Below the pieces are notes generated by a model. It made no database searches, had not been told where the DNA came from, and worked only from the letters and a program-made list of their open reading frames with translations. Source: Entomortierella parvispora (taxonomy: Eukaryota > Mortierellomycota > Mortierellomycetes > Mortierellales > Mortierellaceae). From it: a stretch of 64,000 bases of DNA. The stretch spans positions 620,001-684,000 of the forward strand of contig OY752149.1 in assembly GCA_963573315.1 (NCBI GenBank). Direction: 5' to 3'. The translations under genes and the position numbers were made by a program. This document shows, piece by piece, positions 56,940 to 64,000 of this stretch (its first letter is position 1; each line of letters begins with the position of its first letter).

Positions 56940-58344
56940 TTAACCAAAGTACAAGTGCAGCACTGTGGAGCTGACATTGACTCCGAAAATCAGTGCAAGC
57001 ACATAGAGGATGACGAAGATGGTGATGGGGTATAAGAACATCTCCGGGTGCCTCAAAAATGGGAGAGCTATTTGCAGAAGAAAAGATTCGTTGAGTTTTC
57101 TGAACGAATCCCATTATGTAGGGTTGCAGCAACTGTCAACTTACCATTGTATCCCAGGAATGTGATGTAACAGTAATACACGATCGCGATCATGTACAGC
57201 GTGTTGCCGAGTGCAGAGCAAATCCATGCATCCTTGACCAGGATCTTCATGAATACCATCTGAATAAGGTACAATAGCACAATCACTGGCATGAATGCGT
57301 TGCAGTGAATGTCGAATGCATATTGCCACTCTACTGATTGATCCGTGGAGTACACACTTGCTCTCGCTAGGAAGCGATTCGCGATCGTCCTGTTATAAAG
57401 AAAAAGAAAGAACCATGGTCAGGCACTCCACTCCCAGAAATCAAGCACCATCACCTTCTGCGATACGGGCCTTACCAGCAGATCGTCGCGACTATGACTC
57501 CAATGACCACAAAGTCCACAAACACCATGTAAAGCATCATTCTAAGGATACCCACCATTCCATGTCCAAACACCAAGCCCCATGCAACTGCCGAAACTAA
57601 AGGGGAAACAATCTCACATAACGTAAGTCTGAATTCGCGGCGGATTTTGGAGCTGTTGTCTCCACGTCATGATTCTGTTTCTTACAGCACAGCAGTCCGG
57701 ACAGGATCACCATAAAAGCCGGGTCATCTCGCGCCCACTGATTCTTTGTTTCTGTAGAAAGAGAAGATCCATTCCAAGGTAGAGGTGTTAGAAAACCAAA
57801 GTCGCTGTATCCTTGTTAATATCCATCCCAGACGTACGTTTGTGGTAGTGAATGTTTCGATAGCTAGACATCAACAACATGATAAAGCGAGGTAAGGTTT
57901 CTGAAGAGGTCATAGGCTGAAAGAGTGTCCGTATTTCACGATCCTTACACTATCCTTGGGGATATACACAGATACGCCATCTGCCATAACGCAAACTAGT
58001 AAGACGGAAACGAGGGTCAGCACTATTTCGCCAGGTCATAGATATTCCCTACTGGAATGATTCCTTTGATGTCCTACTTGAAAGTCCATGTGTGGGAAGC
58101 GGAATAGTCTCCTGAGAAACAAGGGCACGAAGCTAGAGATGCCTCCTAGACCCTGCCCTGAATGGTGTCCATGCAACCGGCTGCTGGAACTTCCCATGCT
58201 GTATCCATCCGACTTTCTTCTCCCGAATCCATTCTGACCCGGCAAGCCGATCGTAGGCCCAGTAGGCGCTGGGAATGCGGACGAGTTTTGATATGGACTT
58301 GGAGAGTCCCGGCCTGGTGTTGTGCTCAGGGGGAGAATCGTCAT
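56940..58344 (-). CDS. UNC50: UNC-50 family Golgi membrane protein
   Basis: Seven exons in transcript order: 58344-58078, 57995-57949, 57863-57838 (26 nt), 57751-57686, 57596-57476, 57389-57145, 57067-56940; 299 aa. UNC-50 (yeast Gmh1) is a multi-pass Golgi/inner-nuclear-membrane protein, linked to Arf-GEF action in yeast and to receptor trafficking in animals. Family blocks are clear after splicing: LRRLFRFPHMDFQFALWQM, SPRIVYRNIHYHKQTKNQW, RDDPAFMV, VEWQYAFDIHCNAFMPV, and ITFLGYNALPFLRHPEMFLYP. Five to six hydrophobic helices. The first 70 or so residues are a Ser/Gly/Pro-rich extension. Identification is secure. Confidence 0.95.
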
Positions 58345-59002
58345 AGTTGTTGGGAATATACGTGTCGACGTCTGTCAGACCGATGATTGCCTGCAAGTTA
58401 TCCGGTGCGAATCAATTTCCTGCCAGCAGTAATAGATGGCCCGTTTGTCGAGGGGTGCCGAGGGTGGTTGAGAAGCACGAGAGGCGTCTTGTTGGCGGGA
58501 GGGCGTGATGCGAGCGTAGGAGGAGAAAGAATTGAAGGTGCAATGATGGCGGCCGAGCTAAAGATGAAGGATGCAGAGAAAAAGTGATCACGTGAGTATA
58601 TTGCACGCGACGAGTGTGCCGCTGAGTCGTCATAGGCAGTTCCAGTCTCTGCGTTGGCTTCGGCCTCTCCAGAGGAATAGGCAGGTTGCCCCGGATAAAG
58701 TGCACCATAGTAGTGGCTCGCATAGTAGGAAGTAAGGGTTGCAGTTTTCGGCCCAAGACGTAGAAAAGAAGAGATCAGTTTTCTAAGTCCATGGGCAACA
58801 ATGGCTCTGAAGCAACGTTTCTTCTGTCGAGAGTGTAGAGTACAGTATTGACAGCGTTCACCTGACCTGGTCCAGCGGTCACGTGGATCGCTAAGCGAGC
58901 GAATCTCTCGAATCTTTTGCAATGCATGCATGCATTTAACATTCCTTTTTGTCCAAACGTTCCTATTATTCGCTGTCGGCCCAGTCAAGTCGCTTTCCCT
59001 CA
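58345..59002. promoter_or_regulatory. Divergent promoter, UNC-50 / kelch-BTB
   Basis: 658 nt between two divergent starts. Includes a 15-nt ATGCATGCATGCATT repeat (58922-58936) near the kelch-BTB gene. A Tyr/Ser-rich open frame on the - strand (58398-59084) does not join UNC-50 in phase and has no start in context, so it is not called. Confidence 0.5.
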
Positions 59003-61090
59003 ATGCATGCATCCTCTCCCCATCCCCTCCGTCAAGTCTACAGCAGCAACAGCAACAGCAGTGAGAACAGCAGCGCCAATTCACTCCTGCACCATCCTCA
59101 CCCCTTACACGCCATGGCTCCTGCCTATGGCGCCCAATTATACCTGAACCAGGCTCACCAAAGCTCCAGTGCCATCAGCAGCACCAGCACCAGCATTAGC
59201 CATGGGGCCCATCCTTTCCAGCAAGGCGGCACAGTCGTCGAGACGTCATTGACTCCTCGTCTGACTCAGGGCGATCGAATGACCTGCATTGTCAACTCGT
59301 CCATCACCTGCATCAATGCCAGCGCCGTGACCGCCTGCGCCCAAGACTCAAAACGGCCAGCAGGGCTCCAACATGGTCAGAGTGGTAGTAGCTTTTCCCA
59401 AGACTCGAGCGACGGCTCTACCACGCCATCCTCGCGTTCAAGGGCTGGAAGCAGCCAGGGCTTTTATCACAGGGACGATACCAATCGAAGAGAGAGGCTA
59501 GCCACAGATCGTCTTCGCCTATACGCTTTCGGAGGTTTCCACCAGTACACAGACGCTGTCAACAACGACCTCTACCGTTTGGATATCGATACAATGGTCT
59601 GGGAGAAGCTTCTCTATACCAAAGGAGACCCTCCATCCAAGAGAAACGACCACACGGCCACGTTATGGGGCGAGGATCGGATCGTGATCTTTGGTGGCAA
59701 CGACGAGCTCAATAACTACTGCAACGACGTCCATGTGCTGCACGTCCGCACCCTCACTTGGGAAACACCCAAAGTGAGTGGTAACATTCCTTTGGGCCGA
59801 GTTAAGCACGGGGCAACCATCTTGAACGATATGCTATATGTTTCAGGCGGTGTCTTGGATCAGGATGGCGTCTCTCCGGCTTTGCTGACGCTCGATCTCT
59901 TGACTTGGGAGTGGCAGGAGGCTATCAATTTTGTGCCCAGATACACGCACACCCTCTTTGCATACCACAACAAAATATTTGCTTATGGAGGATACAATGA
60001 AGACATGGATCGGACGGACGAGATAGCCTACCTGGACTTAGAGACCAGCCAGGTTACCAAGATCAACGTGACAAACGAAATCGCTCCCAATGTGGCCGCA
60101 CAACAATTCTCCCAGGTGTGTGGCCGGCATCTTGTCGTTGTTATCTCTCAAGGTCTTCGATACGAACTTCAAAAGTTTACTGGGGGTATCTGGACCTTGG
60201 ATCTAGACTGTTTCCAATGGACTAAACATGATGATTGGAAGATCCTTGGCGAGAACCATACCTGGCACTACTTCTCGATGGAGCGTGACAGCGATCGGTT
60301 TTATCTAATTGGCGACGTGAACGATTCGGATGAATACTTCAAGCAGGTTCTGACGGTGGACTTGCGCGAGTATGGAACCTTCCAAGAACCTCCAGTGACG
60401 ATTGGCAACGAGTTAGGCAGGTTGCTTCATGATCAGATGCTCCTCGCAGATTTTAGAATTGTTTGCACAGGCAGGGACGACTCCATGAACAACGCAGTAG
60501 TTCACAGCGACCCTATGGACGATGGCGACATGATCTTGGATAACGAATCTACGGTCCCAGGAAGCTATCGGCGTGACAGAAGGCAAACCCCGTCCTCCAG
60601 TCGGACAAGCAGTCCTCAGCAAGAGCCAATCCTATGCCACAAGCTAATTTTGATGGCAAGATGGCCTCATTTCGCCAGCATGGTTCAGTCGGGTATGCAA
60701 GAGGCGCAGACCAACACCCTGTCTCTACCAGAGCCATACGAGACGGTCAAGAGTTTTGTCTATTATTTATACACGGACTCCATAGACGGTTTATCTACAG
60801 ACACGGTTGCTGACCTGCTCGTCATGGGTAGTATGTACGTGATGAAGAGACTTGTGCAACTGTGCAGTACAACCCTGCACCAGCAGATCGACATTGAAAC
60901 GGTGTCACGTATATACCACCGAGCGGGTCTCAGCGGTCAAATGGGACTTCGTCAAAAAGCGTTGAAGTTCATGTTTCGAAACTATGGACCGGTGAGCAAA
61001 ACAATCGGCTTTCGGTCCCTCCCAAAGGAAGCACTCCTCGACTTTTGGGATTCGACTCCAGAAGGCGCTGTCATCAATGTGGCAATGTAG
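59003..61090 (+). CDS. Kelch-repeat and BTB-domain protein
   Basis: Single exon, 695 aa, ATG at 59003. The frame is open a little further upstream, and an in-frame ATG at 59114 is the alternative. A Ser/His-rich N-terminus is followed by about five kelch repeats (about residues 172-400; LYAFGGFHQY, IVIFGGNDE, MLYVSGGV, IFAYGGYNED). A BTB/POZ domain follows at about 470-620 (LLADFRIVCTG..CHKLILMARWPHF), with a linker enriched in Ser interrupting it. The kelch-then-BTB order matches LZTR1 and fission yeast Ral2, which act in Ras signalling, rather than metazoan BTB-kelch E3 adaptors. The Ras link is inference from domain order only. AATAAA lies at 61162. Confidence 0.88.
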   Translation: MHASSPHPLRQVYSSNSNSSENSSANSLLHHPHPLHAMAPAYGAQLYLNQAHQSSSAISSTSTSISHGAHPFQQGGTVVETSLTPRLTQGDRMTCIVNSSITCINASAVTACAQDSKRPAGLQHGQSGSSFSQDSSDGSTTPSSRSRAGSSQGFYHRDDTNRRERLATDRLRLYAFGGFHQYTDAVNNDLYRLDIDTMVWEKLLYTKGDPPSKRNDHTATLWGEDRIVIFGGNDELNNYCNDVHVLHVRTLTWETPKVSGNIPLGRVKHGATILNDMLYVSGGVLDQDGVSPALLTLDLLTWEWQEAINFVPRYTHTLFAYHNKIFAYGGYNEDMDRTDEIAYLDLETSQVTKINVTNEIAPNVAAQQFSQVCGRHLVVVISQGLRYELQKFTGGIWTLDLDCFQWTKHDDWKILGENHTWHYFSMERDSDRFYLIGDVNDSDEYFKQVLTVDLREYGTFQEPPVTIGNELGRLLHDQMLLADFRIVCTGRDDSMNNAVVHSDPMDDGDMILDNESTVPGSYRRDRRQTPSSSRTSSPQQEPILCHKLILMARWPHFASMVQSGMQEAQTNTLSLPEPYETVKSFVYYLYTDSIDGLSTDTVADLLVMGSMYVMKRLVQLCSTTLHQQIDIETVSRIYHRAGLSGQMGLRQKALKFMFRNYGPVSKTIGFRSLPKEALLDFWDSTPEGAVINVAM

Positions 61091-61495
61091 ATATAATATT
61101 CCTTTTTTTTTTTTATTTGCGTGTTCTGGTAGCTGTTCTTATTTATTTCATCTGTCTCAAGAATAAAGAAACCTGTAGCTTGCTATATTCACGGAGGCAA
61201 AGCAACCATGCTGGCTCTTTTGCGATGGTGCCGCGCTGTTGGCTGCGCCTCGAATCGTGGCAAAACGAAGACGATCACGGCCATTTGAGCTCAGCACAGC
61301 CGAAAACTGAAAATCTGTGGCTTGCAAGAGACCTTGACTTAAAAGGCATCGAAAGTGGGGGCGACAATGCTTTGCCTTTCCCACAGCTCATCCCCCTTTC
61401 TTCACTTTGCAATCCCCACCGCCAGGAAGGACTCTTTCCGCCGACGCATCACTCACAAGACTCGCATCAATATATAGCACAAAAAGCATACAAGC
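61091..61495. other. Intergenic: kelch-BTB 3' UTR and SGT1 promoter
   Basis: Polyadenylation signal at 61162-61167. A TATATA stretch lies about 25 nt before the SGT1 ATG, too close to be a usual TATA box if the leader is longer. Nothing else seen. Confidence 0.55.
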
Positions 61496-63430
61496 ATGGC
61501 AACTCTTCAGGAACTGTTCAATAAGGGTAGCGACTCATTTGTAGATGAGGACTACGAGGAGGCCTTGAGCTACTACTCAAAGGCCATCGAGATCAACTCG
61601 AGCCATGTTGAGGTTTTCTTGAAGCGGTAAGTCTTTTTATTCACCATTCGACTGCAATGGCAAGTCTCTGTACCGTTGGCGCCTTAACTACGCGCTCATT
61701 CGCGCGTGCAAGGGTTGTCTCGGACGAAAACGCCACCATTCTCTTCAGAGACATCCTTGTCAGCCGTGACACCAGTGAGCTCGATAAACGTAGCCTAACC
61801 AACCATTCACTGGTACCCTCTTGTGAACGCCTTCCATTCATCTCATAGCTCGGCGACCTATCAAAAGCTGAGCAAACACCAGGAGGCATACGATGATGCC
61901 GTGAGGGCATTGGCACTGGTCAAGGAGAAACCTGGCTCGGATGTCACAGTCGAGGCCAAGGCCCAACTTCGAAAGGGGTAAGTTGAAGGCCCTTTATGAA
62001 TGACGATGATGTTCCTGTGGTTGGTGGGAGTCAAGCGGATCAATGTGGCAAAAGGAAAAAAAATGTTCTCTCAAGTTCTGTCGTACAAGGGTGGGAGCTT
62101 GTCACTTGCTAGCACCGCCTCTTGCCTGTCTTCACCGCAGCTACTTTGCTTCTCATCCTCATCCTTTTCTTTTATTTTCTAATATCCTAGAGTTGCAGCT
62201 TTTCACCTTCAGGACTACAACACTGCCAAGGTTGCATTGGCAGCATGCCAAACTTTGAGCCCTGAGCAACGCACTTTGGACAGCTGGATTCGTAAGAACG
62301 ACCAAGAGTTGGCCAAGCTGCCAAAGCCTGTCGCAGCCCCAGCTGCTGTGACTCAGACTGCGACCCCTGCCTCGACTGCGAACCCCACTCCTGTGACGTC
62401 CCCTGTTGTCGCCAGTACGTCCTCAATGGTGACCGCCCCTACTCCCGCACCTTTGACTCCAGCTGCTCACCGCGTCAGGTATATATTTTTTTGCTGCTAG
62501 GCAACACTGTTGTCGAGTTTTAATATTTTAGCCACTAATCCGAGCCTTTTCCACTTAGACACGAGTGGTACCAAAACGACGACTTTGTCACTATCAGCGT
62601 GTTCATCAAGAACGTCAAGCAAGACGCAGTTGATATCAACATTACTGAGGATGCCGTAAGTCTATGATTGCATGGTTTGATACCGTATGGCTGTCGCCCC
62701 ATGCTCATTAACGAAATGGAAGTCCAAGCTAACGTATAATCGGTGTGCACTGATGTAGTTGTCTGTTTCCGTCAAGATGCCCACTGGAGCAGATTACTCT
62801 TTGGAGCTGGACCCCTTGAGCCACAAGGTCGTTCCCTCGGAGAGCAAGTTTGAAGTCCTTTCGACCAAGATTGAGATCCGATTGAAGAAGGAGCGTTTTG
62901 CCATCAAGTGGGGCGCTCTTGAGGGCGATGATGCTAACGCTGGATCAATGGCTTCTGTCACCGGTATGTAACTGGTCTATTCATTTCTGTTGACAGTGTC
63001 AGAGCAGAGAGCCAGGACTAATGGATCTATCATATCTTTGTCTCAATCTAGCATCCGCCCCTGCCTACCCTTCCTCGTCTAAGAAGGCCAAGAACTGGGA
63101 TGCTCTCGAGAAGGAGGCATCCAAGGATGAGGACAAGGCCGACGGAGACAAGGCCCTTAATCAGCTCTTTGCTACCATCTACAAGGATGCAGATGATGAC
63201 ACCAAGCGTGCCATGATGAAGAGTTTCACGGAGAGTAACGGAACTTGCCTCTCGACCAACTGGGATGAGGTTGGAAAGGGCCCAGTGGAGACTCGCCCCC
63301 CAGAGGGAATGGTTGCCAAGAAGGTAAGGATGCATACCCGTGGCTTTTCTTTGTATATGTACTCGCCACGTTATGTTTTATTCACTTGTGTTCTGCACAC
63401 TCTCCTATCATCTCTTAGTACAACTCGTGA
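61496..63430 (+). CDS. SGT1: SGT1 co-chaperone (TPR-CS-SGS)
   Basis: Seven exons: 61496-61626, 61849-61977, 62191-62478, 62559-62655, 62759-62963, 63052-63323, 63419-63430; 377 aa. SGT1 links HSP90 to client assembly, e.g. SCF ubiquitin ligases and kinetochores in yeast. Three TPR helical pairs (about residues 1-120, FNKGSDSFVDEDYEEALSYY..), a Pro/Thr/Ala linker (130-178), a CS domain (about 183-285, HEWYQNDDFVTISVFIKNV..) and an SGS domain (about 300-377, NWDALEKE..MMKSFTESNGT). The last exon codes only YNS and stop: 12 nt. AATAAA lies at 63596. Confidence 0.94.
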
Positions 63431-64000
63431 AGACCCAGAGACGAGCAACTTGGGGTGTCAAGCCCCCTGACCAGCTTTGTTGGAGTCGTTAGCTTGAGCG
63501 ACGCCCTTCATGTCTGAAACACCATTTTGCGCCCAGTAGATGTTTTCTCAGTTTGTTTGTCAACCAACGCACAGATGCCAGGAACAAACAGATTTAATAA
63601 ATATTCGATTTCTTGAATTATCAATGAATTATCATCAATTAGATGGAGTTTCCCTGGTACCGGTGCGTGGGTTGCGTAATACTGTAAAACGAGCATGAGT
63701 CTTCGAAAGAACGATCTGAAGCAAAAACCTGCGATGACCGATTGATACATCCGATTCGTCTCTAGAACGCACCTTTGATGTGGTGTCCATTCTCTGTTTT
63801 AGATTGCAGTCCAGGAACTCATTCTAGTCAAACAAAGACTGTGGCATTCGGTATCATGAGTTTCTCCTCGGGAGAATATCTTCGCGAAGGCGATACCAGT
63901 TTCCTCAGTTTCTTCCAGCGTCAGAGTCATGACGACGCCATTGGTCAGAGACTTTGATTTCGTGACCAATGTCGCGTCCGGTGCCCAGAACACGACCACG
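63431..64000. other. SGT1 3' UTR and window edge; possible start of another gene
   Basis: SGT1 polyadenylation signal at 63596-63601. Near the edge an open frame on the + strand begins ATG at 63929 (MTTPLVRDFDF) and runs off the window. The opposite strand is open over the same stretch. Too little is present to choose a strand or a product. Confidence 0.3.

Noticed and set aside
58398-59084. 228-codon frame on - strand with a Tyr/Ser-rich part, upstream of UNC-50
   Set aside because: It is in a different phase from UNC-50, has no supported start, and lies over the kelch-BTB 5' region; probably leader DNA.
63799-63999. 66-codon frame on - strand at the window edge
   Set aside because: The opposite strand is equally open; no motif allows a choice.

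Overview
The window is nuclear DNA of a filamentous fungus. The gene set is fungal (an Rtt109-type histone acetyltransferase, a GCN4-type bZIP, an NRG1-type zinc-finger factor, a fungal SDR-like family, an EF-hand alternative NADH dehydrogenase). Genes carry many short introns, mostly 60-130 nt with GT..AG ends. A KAT14-like acetyltransferase, a full-size ABCG transporter with two intact ATPase halves, and the intron density together point to an early-diverging lineage, most likely Mucoromycota/Mortierellales. That placement is inference. I assembled exon models by hand from splice sites and reading phase. Every multi-exon model given here sums to a whole number of codons and ends in a stop.

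Layout. 0-4.6 kb: a secreted TIL-type cysteine-rich protein (+) and, converging on it, a 13-exon KAT14-like acetyltransferase with an N-terminal PHD finger (-). 4.6-14 kb: about 9.5 kb without a convincing gene, ending in a pyrimidine-rich leader for an NRG1-like two-finger repressor (14.0-16.4 kb, +). 17.0-20.4 kb: RTT109 (+) converging with a GCN4-like bZIP gene (-) whose leader holds short upstream ORFs. 21.7-25.2 kb: an EF-hand type II NADH dehydrogenase and a tiny two-exon gene encoding an inhibitor-cystine-knot-patterned secreted peptide. 25.8-32.6 kb: a SWR1-type chromatin remodeller with four N-terminal AT-hook-like motifs. 32.7-40.3 kb: a small one-helix membrane protein (-) divergent from the splicing factor SF3B4, then two mitochondrial genes, MTO1 and lipoyl synthase. 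40.6-49.6 kb: a catalytically degenerate GPI-type polysaccharide deacetylase (-), a four-helix membrane protein (-), and the 12-exon ABCG transporter (+). 50.5-56.7 kb: a CaMK1-type kinase, a secreted lipase and an SDR-fold membrane protein. 56.9-63.4 kb: UNC-50 (-) divergent from a kelch-BTB protein (+), then the co-chaperone SGT1 (+).

The genes are mostly unrelated housekeeping and regulatory loci, not a cluster. The points most worth following are the cystine-knot peptide gene, the PHD-KAT14 protein, the degenerate deacetylase, the triplicated C-terminal motif and paired ACGCGT boxes of RTT109, and the bZIP leader. I saw no mobile element, CRISPR array, rRNA or tRNA by eye; a tRNA scan was not possible.
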